Positions 17,182 to 28,119 are shown, counted from the first letter of the stretch. The stretch is DNA of 64,000 bases from Streptomyces sp. NBC_00078 (GCF_026343335.1 NZ_JAPELX010000001.1:992001-1056000), one strand, 5' to 3'. Notes: a model not told the origin generated them from the letters alone. Program-made: numbers and translations.

Positions 17182-19263
17182 TTGTCAAACGTAAATGATT
17201 CTGCCGTGCGTGCGGTTGAATCGGAGCAAGGTTACGTGTCCTCATTGTATGAGCTGCTCACCGAGCGGCTTTCCGAGGCGCGAGCGAACCGGGCGAGTGT
17301 GCTGAGGGCCCCGGCGGACGGCGCCGGCGAGGCGTACGAGAGAGAGATCGCCGCCGACCGTCTGACCAAGGAGATCGGCCGGCTGGAAGGCGCCGAGAAG
17401 GGGCTGGTCTTCGGACGCATCGACTGGACGGACGGCACGGCCCTGCGCATCGGGCGGATCGGACTGCACAGGGAGGAGGACGACCTGCCGCTGCTCGTGG
17501 ACTGGCGCGCGAACGCGGCGCGGCCCTTCTACGAGGCGACACCGGTCCACCCGATGGATCTGCGGCGGCGCCGGCACCTGCGCCTCGACGAGCGCACGGT
17601 CGTCTGGGTGAGCGACGAACTGCTCGACGGGACCGCCCCGACCGACGAAGACGTCGTGGGGGACGGCCCGTTGACCGAGGCTCTGTCGGCACGGCGTACG
17701 GGCAGGATGCACGCGGCCGTCGCGACGCTGCAGGCCGAGCAGGACGAGATCGTCCGCTCCGCCCACCGCGGGGTGACCGTGGTGCAGGGCGGGCCCGGCA
17801 CCGGCAAGACGGTGGTCGCCCTGCACCGGGCGGCCTACGTCCTGTACGCGTTCCCGCGCGCCGCGGAGGAAGGCGTCCTCGTGGTGGGCCCCAACGCCCG
17901 CTTCCTCGACTACATCTCCCAGGTCCTTCCCTCGCTCGGGGAGAACGACGTCGATCTGGCGACCTGTCAGGAACTGGCCGGAGTGTCACCGGACGCGGTG
18001 GACCCGTTCGACACGGCGCGCCTCAAGGGCGGCCTGGACCTCGCCGACGCCCTGGCCGGCCTGCTGCGAGACCACCAGGCCCCCGCGGGCGACTTCACCG
18101 TCCGGGTCGGGCAGGAACTGGTCCACCTGTCCGAGAAGGAGGTCGCCACGGCACGCGCGGCCGCCCTGGCGGCCACATCCGGCCACAACCCCGCGCGCCA
18201 GGCGTTCAAGGAACTCCTGGTCGACGCCGTCACCGACGCGATGCAACGGGACATGGGCGACCTCCTGGAGCAGATCGACGCCGATGCCGAGCAGATGACG
18301 GGCCTGAACTTCGACCGGTTCACGCGGGTCGCCGAGCGCCGTGCCGAGGGCGCCGCCGACCCGGGTCCGGTCCACGAGCTGGATCTGGACGCCATCGGGG
18401 CCGATCTCCTCGACGACGCCGGTGTCGACCGGGCGGTCGAGGCGCTGTGGCCGAGGCTAGTACCCGGCAACCTGGTGAAGGAACTGCTGACGGATGCCGA
18501 CGCCCCGGCCGAGCGCCTGCCGACCCTGACCCCGCAGGAGCGGTCCCTTCTCCTGCGTGCCCCGGACGCCCCGTGGACCGATGCGGACGTGCCCTTGCTG
18601 GACGAGGCGGCGAGCCTGGTCGGCGGCCCGTCCGAGCGGACGTACGGGCACGTCGTCGTCGACGAGGCGCAGGAACTGACCGCTATGCAGTGGCGGATGA
18701 TCGTCCGCCGCTGCCCGGCGAGGGCGATGACGCTGGTGGGTGACTTCGCCCAGTCGGGCCCGGCCACGACGGCACGCGACTGGAAGGAAGCCCTGAGCCC
18801 GTATGTCGGGACGCGGTTCAGACTGCACGACCTGACGGTCAGCTACCGCACCACGCAGGAGATCCTGGAGAACGTCCGGGACCTGCTCGCGCGGATCGCT
18901 CCGGACCAGCGGCCCACACGGTCACTGCGCAGCGGTGAGAGCCCGCGCACCGTGACCACACACGGGGACGGGCTGGTCACCGCCGTCATGGAGGAACTGC
19001 GCGCCCAGAGCACCGCGCAGCCGGACGAACTCCTGGGAGTGATCTGCGCGGACACACGGGTGAGCCAGTTGACGGCTCACGGCATCGCCGACCACGCACG
19101 CATCGTGCCCGCGTCCGAAGCACGTGGCCTCGAGTTCGACGGGGTCGTCGTCCTGAACCCCGAGGAGATCATCACGGCCCGCCCCGGCGGGGAGAGGGAC
19201 CTGTACGTGGCCCTGACCCGGGCCACCAAGCGCCTGTGCACCATCACCACCCAGCCCGCATGA
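17182..19263 (+). CDS. helR: HelR-like helicase, RNA polymerase recycling / rifamycin resistance factor
   Basis: This 693-residue UvrD/HelD-like superfamily 1 protein has a coiled-coil N-terminal arm (SSLYELLTERLSEARANRASVLRA), Walker A GGPGTGKTVVALHRAAY near residue 205, Walker B VVDEAQELTAMQW and the C-terminal motifs SYRTTQEI and LYVALTRATKRL. In Streptomyces HelR displaces rifamycin-stalled RNA polymerase from DNA and confers tolerance. The start is probably TTG at 17182, seven bases after AAGGAG; a TTG three bases earlier is possible. The palindrome at 17113 may mediate induction. The length fits HelR rather than longer Gram-positive HelD proteins, but a general HelD role cannot be excluded. 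Confidence 0.83.
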   Translation: MSNVNDSAVRAVESEQGYVSSLYELLTERLSEARANRASVLRAPADGAGEAYEREIAADRLTKEIGRLEGAEKGLVFGRIDWTDGTALRIGRIGLHREEDDLPLLVDWRANAARPFYEATPVHPMDLRRRRHLRLDERTVVWVSDELLDGTAPTDEDVVGDGPLTEALSARRTGRMHAAVATLQAEQDEIVRSAHRGVTVVQGGPGTGKTVVALHRAAYVLYAFPRAAEEGVLVVGPNARFLDYISQVLPSLGENDVDLATCQELAGVSPDAVDPFDTARLKGGLDLADALAGLLRDHQAPAGDFTVRVGQELVHLSEKEVATARAAALAATSGHNPARQAFKELLVDAVTDAMQRDMGDLLEQIDADAEQMTGLNFDRFTRVAERRAEGAADPGPVHELDLDAIGADLLDDAGVDRAVEALWPRLVPGNLVKELLTDADAPAERLPTLTPQERSLLLRAPDAPWTDADVPLLDEAASLVGGPSERTYGHVVVDEAQELTAMQWRMIVRRCPARAMTLVGDFAQSGPATTARDWKEALSPYVGTRFRLHDLTVSYRTTQEILENVRDLLARIAPDQRPTRSLRSGESPRTVTTHGDGLVTAVMEELRAQSTAQPDELLGVICADTRVSQLTAHGIADHARIVPASEARGLEFDGVVVLNPEEIITARPGGERDLYVALTRATKRLCTITTQPA

Positions 19264-19402
19264 TGGCGCGGCGCCCGCGTGGTCGCCGCGGGCGCACAAG
19301 CGCCCCAACGTGCCGTCAACGTGCGCGCTGGTGTAGCCCTGGCCTCCCTGCTCAGCCCTCGGGCACTCGCCACACTCGCGTGCACACTGGAGATCGCAAA
19401 AG

Positions 19403-19438
19403 AGGCCCGCGACCGGCATCCCTGCTGGTCACGGGCCT
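19403..19438 (+). terminator. Rho-independent-like terminator after helR
   Basis: An imperfect stem pairs AGGCCCGCGACCGGCA with TGCTGGTCACGGGCCT around a TCCC loop and is followed by TTTC. It lies 140 bases after the helR stop. Confidence 0.75.
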
Positions 19439-19573
19439 TTCATGAAAGTAGGCCCGACGGGTCACACAGCAGAAGGATGCTGGACGTGCCGCTGGTCATC
19501 AGATGGAGTGACCGCCAGGCTCAACGCCCACTCGGAGATGGAGACCAGCTGACCACGCCACAGTTTCCCTCCG

Positions 19574-19849
19574 CTGCGGGACGAACCGCCGTCGCCGCCG
19601 CCCTTCCCCGAGGACGCCTCGGGGAACGACATCACCACCGCGTGGAGTGTTCCCGAAGACCTGGCGGCCACAGCCGAAGTCCGCACCCGGCAGAGCGGCA
19701 TGGCCGCCGGCCTCCCCGCGGTCGCCGAGGTCTTCGCGCAGGTCGATCCCGAGATCGAGATCGAGGCGAGCGTCGCCGACGGCGCCTCGCTGACCGACGG
19801 CGGCGTCCTGTTGCGCCTGTCCGGTCCGGCGCGCAGTCTGATCACCGGC
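19574..19849 (+). pseudogene. Nicotinate-nucleotide pyrophosphorylase (nadC-like) fragment
   Basis: An open stretch reads NDITTAWSVPEDLAATAEVR, then MAAGLPAVAEVFAQVDPEIE and LLRLSGPARSLITG. This is the N-terminal domain of quinolinate/nicotinate phosphoribosyltransferases: DxTT start, GLP-AEEVF, and the GPARSLLT helix that normally leads to the ERTALN catalytic segment. The sequence diverges immediately after SLITG, and no start codon or catalytic barrel is present. It is a remnant truncated at both ends. The neighbouring LysR fragment on the other strand suggests that both derive from a former divergent regulator-enzyme pair. Confidence 0.72.
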
Positions 19850-19929
19850 ACACCCACCCGCGCCGACAGCCGCGCCTCCCGCGCCATCACCGGCGATGCC
19901 CCGATCTCGGCAAGGACGCGATCTCGACA

Positions 19930-20065
19930 AGGACGCGGCCGCTCCCGCGTACAGGATCGGGCTGCCCTCGGCCAGCTCCATCCCCTGGGGCCTGCGGTGG
20001 AACAGCGGCGCTCTGACTTGGCGCTCCAGGGCGCCGATCTGCTGGCTCGGGCTCGGCTGGGGGAA
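19930..20065 (-). pseudogene. LysR-type regulator helix-turn-helix fragment
   Basis: The minus strand reads PSPSQQIGALERQVRAPLFH then RRPQGMELAEGSPILYAGAA. This is the recognition helix and wing of a LysR regulator (normally QPSLSQQIGALERELGAPLF). Both flanks are scrambled, and an imperfect tandem duplication of GATCTCGGCAAGGACGCG lies around 19911-19945. The effector domain is gone. Confidence 0.7.
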
Positions 20066-20338
20066 ACCTCCCGGCGCATCGGGCCAGCAAGCAAGGCGCC
20101 GTTGGTGGCGGCGTCCGCATGGCTCCGCCACATCGGGGGCCCGCCACCCAGCCAGTTCTGCTCGGTCCCGGTCCGGGCGCCGTGTCCGGTGCCGGCCACG
20201 AAGCAGCGGCCGGCGCCTATCCATCCGGCGATCTGTGCAGCAAGGGCGGCCGCACGGCCTGCGGTATGTGGATGGTCGACAGCGGGATCGAGAGGACGGC
20301 GGCGTACATGCGACTGCCGCACGGCGTCTGACCTGGCG
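20066..20338. other. Degenerate region without a recognisable gene
   Basis: Several short frames are open because of GC bias. The plus frame ending at 20331 finishes CSKGGRTACGMWMVDSGIER, TAAYMRLPHGV and a stop, and may be the tail of a lost gene. Nothing else could be identified between the LysR fragment and the membrane protein gene. Confidence 0.4.
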
Positions 20339-20821
20339 TTACAGCAGCTCGATGTCCCCCAGGGAGGGGATCAGCGATTCCAGGTCACTCGGGATGCCGC
20401 TCGGCAGCTCGCTGGGCAACTTCGACGGCAGCTTGCTGGGCAGCTCGCTCGGAAATTCGGTCGGGATGCTGAGAGACGGTGCTTTCGAGTGGCCGGCGCT
20501 CTGGCTGCTGTCGGCGGGCGACTTCTTGTCGGGCGAGTCGCCGTTCCCGGAAGCCATGAGGACGACGACGACCACGGCCGCGACCGCCGCGAGGCCGGCC
20601 AGGATGATGACGAGCCGGCTGGGTCGCCTCCTGGGCGGTTCCGGCGGTGGCTGCCAACCGCCGTAGGTGGGCGGCTCGTTACCTCCCGGCGGGGGGCCGT
20701 AGCCCCCTCCCGCCCCGTAACCGGGGCCGAATCCTTCGGAGGGCGGTCCGAAACCGCCGCCCGGAGGCGGCGTGTCACCCGGCGGCCCGGGTGGCTGAGG
20801 CGGTACGGGCGGCATGGCCAT
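20339..20821 (-). CDS. Proline-rich single-pass membrane protein with Ser/Leu/Pro repeats
   Basis: This 160-residue protein has a Pro/Gly-rich cytoplasmic start (MAMPPVPPQPPGPPGDTPPP), a basic stop-transfer segment PRRRPSRL and one transmembrane helix (VIILAGLAAVAAVVVVVLMA). The extracytoplasmic tail ends in a series of ELPSKLPS-type units and GDIELL. Similar architectures are common in Streptomyces cell-envelope proteins of unknown role. The start is the ATG at 20821 or the second ATG at 20815. The repeats may expand and contract because the DNA is nearly tandem (CAGCTTGCTGGGCAGCTCGC-like units, 20390-20460). Confidence 0.75.
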   Translation of the reverse strand: MAMPPVPPQPPGPPGDTPPPGGGFGPPSEGFGPGYGAGGGYGPPPGGNEPPTYGGWQPPPEPPRRRPSRLVIILAGLAAVAAVVVVVLMASGNGDSPDKKSPADSSQSAGHSKAPSLSIPTEFPSELPSKLPSKLPSELPSGIPSDLESLIPSLGDIELL

Positions 20822-20953
20822 ACCGTCCAGAGTCGCCTCACACCGGGCATGAGGCGACCCCCGTACGGAACTTGATACGGATCCATGCCAAGGACCGCAT
20901 GATTCCGGAGCATTCCGCACGGAGATCGCTCAGCGCCGCACGCACGCGTGCAC

Positions 20954-22253
<1,300 letters not shown>

Positions 22254-23699
22254 ATGTCAGCAGCCGAGGGTCCGCTCGTCGTCGGCGTGGACACGTCCAC
22301 CCAGTCGACCAAGGCGCTCGTCGTCGACGCCGCCACCGGGCAGGTCGTCGCGAGCGGTCAGGCACCGCACACCGTCTCCTCCGGGGCCGGCCGCGAGAGC
22401 GACCCGCGCCAGTGGTGGGACGCCCTGTGCGAGGCCCTGCGCCAGTGCGGCGACGCGGCGCACGAGGCCGCCGCGGTGTCGATCGGCGGTCAGCAGCACG
22501 GCCTCGTCACGCTGGACGGGCGGGGCGAGCCGGTGCGCCCGGCGCTGCTGTGGAACGACGTGCGCTCGGCGCCGCAGGCCCGCCGTCTCGTCGAGGAGCT
22601 GGGCGGCCCGAAGGCCTGGGCGGAGCGCACCGGAAGCGTGCCCGGCCCGTCCTTCACGGTCACGAAGTGGGCCTGGCTGGCGGAGAACGAACCGGACGCG
22701 GTGCGCGCGGCCAAGGCGGTGCGCCTGCCCCACGACTACCTCACCGAGCGCCTGACCGGGGAGGGCACGACCGACCGCGGGGACGTCTCGGGTACGGGCT
22801 GGTGGGCGTCCGGGACGGAGTCGTACGACGAGGAGATCCTCGCGCATGTGGGACTCGATCCCGCGCTGCTGCCCCGGGTGGTCCGGCCCGGCGAGATGGC
22901 GGGCACGGTGCGCGACAGCCACGACCTGCCGTTCTCCAAGGGCACTCTGGTCGCTCCGGGGACGGGGGACAACGCCGCCGCCGCGCTCGGACTCGGGCTG
23001 CGCCCGGGGACGCCGGTGCTCAGCCTCGGCACGTCGGGCACGGTCTACGCCGTCTCCAAGCGGCGCCCCGCCGACCCGACCGGCACGGTGGCGGGCTTCG
23101 CCGACGCCCACGGGGACTGGCTGCCGCTGGCCTGCACGCTGAACTGCACGCTCGCCGTCGACCGTGTCGCGACGCTGCTGGGCCTGGACCGCGAGGCCGT
23201 GGAGCCCGCCTCCGGCGTCACGCTCCTGCCCTACCTGGACGGCGAACGCACTCCCAACCTGCCGAGCGCCTCCGGCCTGCTGCACGGCCTGCGCCACGAC
23301 ACCACCGGGGGCCAGCTGCTGCAGGCCGCCTACGACGGTGCCGTGCACTCGCTGCTCGGCGCGCTCGACCTGGTCCTCGACGAGGACGCGGACCGTTCGG
23401 TCCCCCTGCTGCTGATCGGCGGTGGCGCCCGGGGCACGGCATGGCAGCAGACGGTACGGCGGCTGTCGGGCCGCCCGGTCCAGGTCCCGGAGGCCAAGGA
23501 GCTGGTCGCGCTCGGCGCGGCGGCGCAGGCGGCGGGCCTGCTGACCGGCGAGGATCCGGCCGCGGTCGCCCGGCGCTGGAACACCGCCGCGGGCCCGGTG
23601 CTGGAGGCGGTGGAGCGGGACGAGGAGACGCTGGCGAGGATCGCCGGGGTACTCTCCGACGCGGCCCCGCTGCTGGAGCGGAGCACCGAGAGCCTATGA
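22254..23699 (+). CDS. xylB: Xylulokinase
   Basis: This 481-residue FGGY-family kinase phosphorylates D-xylulose to xylulose 5-phosphate for the pentose phosphate pathway. Motifs seen are the N-terminal phosphate loop VVGVDTSTQSTKALV, SIGGQQHGLVTLD, LPHDYLTERLTG (FGGY signature 1 region), PGTGDNAAAALGLG and the C-terminal LLIGGGARGTAWQQTV (FGGY signature 2). The ATG at 22254 follows AAAAAGGAGAG. An ORF extends upstream but lacks protein character. It is followed after ten bases by the ROK regulator, so the two probably form an operon. Confidence 0.96.
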   Translation: MSAAEGPLVVGVDTSTQSTKALVVDAATGQVVASGQAPHTVSSGAGRESDPRQWWDALCEALRQCGDAAHEAAAVSIGGQQHGLVTLDGRGEPVRPALLWNDVRSAPQARRLVEELGGPKAWAERTGSVPGPSFTVTKWAWLAENEPDAVRAAKAVRLPHDYLTERLTGEGTTDRGDVSGTGWWASGTESYDEEILAHVGLDPALLPRVVRPGEMAGTVRDSHDLPFSKGTLVAPGTGDNAAAALGLGLRPGTPVLSLGTSGTVYAVSKRRPADPTGTVAGFADAHGDWLPLACTLNCTLAVDRVATLLGLDREAVEPASGVTLLPYLDGERTPNLPSASGLLHGLRHDTTGGQLLQAAYDGAVHSLLGALDLVLDEDADRSVPLLLIGGGARGTAWQQTVRRLSGRPVQVPEAKELVALGAAAQAAGLLTGEDPAAVARRWNTAAGPVLEAVERDEETLARIAGVLSDAAPLLERSTESL

Positions 23700-23709
23700 G
23701 GACGGGGGC

Positions 23710-24918
23710 ATGACCGCACAGCGGCACGAGGCGCATCCGGCCGGCCCTGGCCGGGTGCTGCCCGACACCCAGCAAGGCATGCGCCGCCGCAATCTCGCCC
23801 GGGTGATGCACGCCGTCAGCGCCGAGGGACCGCTCTCCCGGGCCGCTGTCTCCTCGCGCATCGGGCTGACCCGGGCGGCGGTGTCGACGCTGGTCGACGA
23901 GCTCATACGCACCGGGTTGCTGGAGGAGCTGGGCCCGGAGCGGCCCGGGCGGGTGGGACGCCCCGGCTCGGCGCTCGCGGTCAGCGGACGCGGCCCCGCC
24001 GGCATCGGCGCCGAGATCGGCGTCGACCATCTCGCGGTCTGCGCTGTCGACCTGCGCGGCCAGGTGCGTTCGCGAGCCGTACGGCATCGCGCGAACCGTG
24101 GCCGCTCCCCGGAGCCGGTGATCGAGGAGCTGACCGGACTGGTGCGCCGGGTCGTCGCGGAGGCGGACCGCGAAGGCCTGTGGCCCGCGGGGCTCGCGCT
24201 GGCCGTGCCGGGACTGGTGGCGCGCGACGCCCGCACCGTCGTACGCGCCCCGAACCTCGACTGGCACGACACGGACGTCGGTGCGCTGCTGTCCACCGAC
24301 ATCCCGCTGACCGTCGACAACGAGGCCAACTTCGGTGCTCTCGCCGAACTCTGGCTCGGCGAGAGCACTCCCCGCGACTTCCTGCACGTGTCGGCGGAGA
24401 TCGGCATCGGCGCGGCGGTCGTCGTGGCCGGGGGGCTGCTCCGCGGGACGCGTGGTTTCGCGGGCGAGCTGGGGCATGTGCCGGTGCAGCCGGAGGGGCC
24501 CGCGTGCCCGTGCGGCGGGCGCGGCTGTCTGGAGCAGTACGCCGGTGAGGAGGCGGTGCTGCGGGCCGCCGGTCTGGAACCGGGCGAGGACCGCGTCGGG
24601 CTGCTCGCGGGCCGGGCCGCCGAGGGCGACGAGGACGTACGGGGTGCGCTGCGCGTCGCCGGTACCGCGCTCGGCATCGCGCTGACCGGGGCGGTCAATC
24701 TGCTGGACCCCGAGAGCGTGGTGCTGGGCGGCGCGCTGGCCGGGCTCGCACCCTGGCTGCTTCCGTCGCTGGAGGCCGAGCTGGACCGGCGCACGGCGGG
24801 TCCGCCCTGTCCGGTATCCGTATCGCGGCTGGGCCCCGAGGGACCACTGCTGGGGGCGGCACACTCGGTGGTACGGGCGGTCCTGGACGATCCGGCGGCG
24901 GTTGCCGAAAGGGCCTGA
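23710..24918 (+). CDS. ROK-family transcriptional repressor of the xylose locus
   Basis: This 402-residue protein has an N-terminal winged helix ([42 protein letters not shown], written here across two helices) followed by a ROK sugar-binding domain. That domain shows the ATP/sugar-site [11 protein letters not shown] and the zinc motif [12 protein letters not shown]. Its position directly after xylB and the divergent xylA identify it as the likely XylR, releasing DNA on binding xylose. The extended first 22 residues are unusual but the ATG at 23710 has GGGGG close upstream. Function is inferred from family plus context. Confidence 0.92.
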   Translation: MTAQRHEAHPAGPGRVLPDTQQGMRRRNLARVMHAVSAEGPLSRAAVSSRIGLTRAAVSTLVDELIRTGLLEELGPERPGRVGRPGSALAVSGRGPAGIGAEIGVDHLAVCAVDLRGQVRSRAVRHRANRGRSPEPVIEELTGLVRRVVAEADREGLWPAGLALAVPGLVARDARTVVRAPNLDWHDTDVGALLSTDIPLTVDNEANFGALAELWLGESTPRDFLHVSAEIGIGAAVVVAGGLLRGTRGFAGELGHVPVQPEGPACPCGGRGCLEQYAGEEAVLRAAGLEPGEDRVGLLAGRAAEGDEDVRGALRVAGTALGIALTGAVNLLDPESVVLGGALAGLAPWLLPSLEAELDRRTAGPPCPVSVSRLGPEGPLLGAAHSVVRAVLDDPAAVAERA

Positions 24919-25139
24919 TCCCGACACCCGCCAGGCCGTACCGCGGAAGGGTCGGGCGCAGCCGCACGTTGTCGGCCCGACCGGCACCGTGTGCGCGCCT
25001 CACTCGGCCGAACCGGTTCCGCACCGACGCACCTCACGCGCTCTACGCTTTCGCCCGGCAGCGGCAGCGGCACCGGCCCGACCGCAGGAGCGCAACCGTT
25101 GCCCGGCAACGGCACCGTCACCACCCGAGGAGCGCAATC

Positions 25140-25691
25140 GTGTTCGACCCCTTCGACCCCGCACCGGAGCACCCGTATCCCGACAGCCACCGGCCCGACG
25201 CGGCTCCCGCACCGCACGCGCTGCTCGCGCCCGTGCTCGGTCTACTGGGCACCTGGCACGGCCGTGGTCAGGGCGGGTATCCGACGCTCGCCGGGGATTT
25301 CACGTACGCGCAGGAGGTCGCCTTCAGCCACGACGGCCGCCCCTTCCTCCGCTACGAGGCCCGGGCCTGGCTGCTCGACGCCGACGGCGCTCCGTTGCGT
25401 CCCGCGGCCCGGGAGAGCGGTTGGTGGCGGCTTCAGCCCGACGGCCGGGTGGAGGCACTGATCACCCAGCCCACCGGAATCGCGGAGATCGCGGTGGGCC
25501 GTGCGACGACGGACTCGGTGGACCTCTCCACCCATGAGGTGGCCCTGACCCCCACCGCCAAACAGGTCGACGCCACCAGTCGCCGCTACACCCTGACCGA
25601 CGGCGACACACTCACGTTCGCCTTCGATCTCGCCGCGGTCGGCCGCCCGTTGCAGCACCATCTCTCGGCGAGGCTGCACCGCACCCGATAG
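25140..25691 (+). CDS. Nitrobindin-like FABP-family heme-binding protein (DUF1794)
   Basis: This 183-residue beta-barrel protein carries the [13 protein letters not shown] signature near residue 37 and the [11 protein letters not shown] and ESGWWR strands. A late His in [12 protein letters not shown] is in the place of the heme ligand of nitrobindins. Such proteins bind ferric heme, react with nitric oxide or peroxynitrite, and lack a signal peptide. The GTG at 25140 follows CGAGGAG. The upstream region repeats AGGAGCGCAA and contains the inverted repeat CCGTTGCC/GGCAACGG (25096-25112). It is separate from the xylose operon. Confidence 0.85.
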   Translation: MFDPFDPAPEHPYPDSHRPDAAPAPHALLAPVLGLLGTWHGRGQGGYPTLAGDFTYAQEVAFSHDGRPFLRYEARAWLLDADGAPLRPAARESGWWRLQPDGRVEALITQPTGIAEIAVGRATTDSVDLSTHEVALTPTAKQVDATSRRYTLTDGDTLTFAFDLAAVGRPLQHHLSARLHRTR

Positions 25692-25873
25692 GCCCGGCCG
25701 GCGCCGGCTTCACCCATGTGGGTGGCCAGGTTTTCCACATCTGCGGTGTCGTCCACCGAAGCACCTGGCGCCCCTCTGTCCAACTGGCAAGCGCCGTACC
25801 GTGAATCACGCGAGACGCACCCGTCGAGTCGGGCCGTGTCTTGGCATGTCGGCGTGGATTGAGGGGGATTCAC

Positions 25874-26434
25874 ATGTCGGGGGACGCGGCGGTAGGTCTC
25901 GGGCGCGACGCCATCAGGCTGCGCGAGGTCCTGTTCCAGAGCGTCACGGCCATGGCTCCGGCTGCCGCGGTCGCCGGCATCGCCGTACAGACCGTGGTGG
26001 CGGTCGGCGCCGTGCTGGGACTGGGGCTGGGCCATGACCCGGTGACCGCCTTCCTGCTCCTCGCCACGGTGATCGTCACGGTCGTGATCGGCGTCTGCAT
26101 CGTGGTGAACCTCGCCTGCGCCGGCTATTTCCTGCGCCGCAGAAGGGAGTTGCTCAGACCGGTACGGCACCGGCTGCTGCCCCTGCTCGGCATCGCCGCG
26201 TTCGTATTCGCGCTGCTCACCGCGGCGGGCCTGTCCGTCTTCGGCTTCGTCACCGAGCTGACCGCCCCGGTGTCCTACGCCGGGCCGATCGTCGGAGTGT
26301 GGATGGCCGCCGGTGTCGTGGTGCTGCTGGTGCTGATGCGACGGCATCCCGAACGCATAGCCGAGACAGCCCGCGTCCGCCTCGACGACCTCTCCCCTAC
26401 CGGCCCTTCGCAGAACGGAGCAGCGCGCCCATGA
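25874..26434 (+). pseudogene. APC-family amino acid permease with a large in-frame internal deletion
   Basis: The 186-residue frame begins like a full APC permease (MSGDAAVGLGRDAIRLREVL, FQSVTAMAPAAAVA) and then jumps directly to the last third. The later segments are VQTVVAVGAVLGLGLGHDPV, VVNLACAGYFLRRRRELLRP, ILLPLLGIAAF-like and APVSYAGPIVGVWMAAGVVV. About 250-300 residues, including the substrate-binding helices, are missing although the frame is preserved. It may still be translated, and its stop overlaps the acetamidase start (ATGA). So it may now serve mainly for translational coupling. Transport activity is very unlikely. Confidence 0.8.
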
Positions 26435-27444
26435 GCGACCCCCGGATCCTGACCGTCCGGCCCGAACCGGACGAGTACGCCTGGACCTTCGGCGGGGCAC
26501 CCCCCGTGGCGCGCATCGCGCCCGGCACGGTCCTCGACGTGTACACGGAGGACTGCTTCGCCGGGCGGGTGCGGTCCGAGAAGGACCTGGTGTCCGAGGT
26601 GTGCGAGTTCCCCTTCCTCAATCCGCAGACCCGCCCCTTCCACGTCGTAGGCGCCGTACCGGGTGACACGGTCGCGGTGCACTTCGTGTCGGTCGAACCC
26701 GCGCGCGACTGGGCCGCGTCCACCACGGTCCCCCTGTTCGGCGCACTCACCTCCACGCACACCACGGCCACGCTGCAGCCGCCGCTGCCGGAGACCGTGT
26801 GGATCTGGCAGCTCGACCGGACCCGGCGCACGGCTCTGTTCCGGGCCCATGACAGCGACATCGAGGCCGAGCTGCCCATGGATCCGATGCACGGCACCGT
26901 GGGGGTGCCCCCTGCCAATCTCGAGGTCCGCTCGGCCCTGGTGCCGGACGCGCACGGCGGCAACATGGACACGCCCGAGATGCGGGCCGGCGTCACCTGC
27001 TACCTCGGGGTGAACGTGGAGGGCGCGCTGCTCAGCCTCGGCGACGGGCACGCCCGGCAGGGTGAGGGCGAGACCTGTGGGGTCGCCGTCGAGTGCGCGA
27101 TGAACACCGTGGTGATCGTCGAATTGCTCAAGGGGCTCGCCACACCGTGGCCGCGCATCGAGTCGGACACGCACATCGTCTCGACTGGATCGGCACGCCC
27201 GTTGGAGGACGCGTTCCGAATATCCCAGCTCGACCTGGTGCAGTGGCTGGTACGCGACTACGGGTTCAGCGAGCTGGACGCGTACCAGTTCGCGTCGCAG
27301 GCGGTCGAGTCACCGTTGGCCAATGTGTGCGACACCAACTACACGTGCTTGGCCAAGATCCGCAAACAGTGGCTGCCCGCGCGCGAGACTCACCGTGGGG
27401 TGCACGCGCACCTGCGAGAGGTCGCGGCGGCCCTGCGGGGCTGA
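26431..27444 (+). CDS. Acetamidase/formamidase family protein
   Basis: This 337-residue enzyme of the FmdA_AmdA family hydrolyses short-chain amides to ammonia and the acid. Recognised parts are YTEDCFAGRV, FLNPQTRPFHVVGAVPGDTVAVHF, and the metal/active-site region PDAHGGNMDTPEMRAGVTCYL then LSLGDGHARQGEGE. The C-terminal DYGFSELDAYQFASQA is also typical. The ATG lies within the permease stop (four-base overlap), so the original operon coupled uptake of a nitrogen compound to its hydrolysis. The sequence appears intact, unlike the permease. Confidence 0.93.
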   Translation: MSDPRILTVRPEPDEYAWTFGGAPPVARIAPGTVLDVYTEDCFAGRVRSEKDLVSEVCEFPFLNPQTRPFHVVGAVPGDTVAVHFVSVEPARDWAASTTVPLFGALTSTHTTATLQPPLPETVWIWQLDRTRRTALFRAHDSDIEAELPMDPMHGTVGVPPANLEVRSALVPDAHGGNMDTPEMRAGVTCYLGVNVEGALLSLGDGHARQGEGETCGVAVECAMNTVVIVELLKGLATPWPRIESDTHIVSTGSARPLEDAFRISQLDLVQWLVRDYGFSELDAYQFASQAVESPLANVCDTNYTCLAKIRKQWLPARETHRGVHAHLREVAAALRG

Positions 27445-27498
27445 ACCCCACCCGCTGATCGAGCTGAGCCACACCCGCTGACCGAAAGGCACGGCTTC

Positions 27499-28098
27499 AT
27501 GGAACGGGCAAGACCGGGCACCACCAGGCGACGGTTCTTACAGGGTGCCGCCCTCGCTGCCGTCCCGTACTCGCTGCTTCCCGACCCGCGGGCCGGTGCG
27601 CAGGCCCAGGCGGTCGACTACCCGTCCGCCGAGTGGCTGCCGGCGACCACCTCCAACTACACGGTGTCGAACCGCCCCACGGCCTATCCCGTCGACCGCG
27701 TGATCATCCACGTCACACAGGAGACCTACCCCGACGCACTCTCCATCTTCCAGAACCCGCAGAAGCAGGTGTCCGCGCACTACCTGGTGCGCTCGGCCGA
27801 CGGACATGTCGCGCAGTGCGTCCGGGAGGCCGACATCGCCTGGCATGCGGGCAACTGGGACTACAACACGCGCAGCATCGGCATCGAGCACGAGGGCTGG
27901 GTCGACCGGCCCGCCTACTTCACCGACGCACTGTACGAACAGTCGGCGAGCCTCACGGCGGCGATCTGCACCAGATTCGGCCTCCCGAAGGACCGGGCAC
28001 ACATCATCGGACACTACGAGGTGCCTGGCACGGACCACACCGACCCCGGGCCCAACTGGGACTGGACGCGCTACATCAGACTCGTCAACTTCGCCTAG
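27499..28098 (+). CDS. Tat-exported N-acetylmuramoyl-L-alanine amidase (amidase_2)
   Basis: This 199-residue peptidoglycan amidase cleaves the bond between MurNAc and L-Ala. It begins with a twin-arginine signal (TTRRRFLQGAALAAVPYSLL) ending near AGAQAQA. The zinc ligands are His in VIIHVTQE, His in IIGHYEVPGTDH and Asp in TDPGPNWDW, with IGIEHEGW in the core strand. It is close to phage-type and recycling amidases of about this size. The ATG at 27499 follows GAAAGG-like bases. The gene ends 238 bases before the IS110 transposase start and is not itself damaged. Confidence 0.93.
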   Translation: MERARPGTTRRRFLQGAALAAVPYSLLPDPRAGAQAQAVDYPSAEWLPATTSNYTVSNRPTAYPVDRVIIHVTQETYPDALSIFQNPQKQVSAHYLVRSADGHVAQCVREADIAWHAGNWDYNTRSIGIEHEGWVDRPAYFTDALYEQSASLTAAICTRFGLPKDRAHIIGHYEVPGTDHTDPGPNWDWTRYIRLVNFA

Positions 28099-28119
28099 TG
28101 GGAGCTGTCGGGTCGTAGA

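Noticed and set aside
19280..19400. A possible tRNA-like segment before the helR terminator
   Set aside because: No acceptor/anticodon/T-arm set with the GTTCGA-type T loop could be paired.
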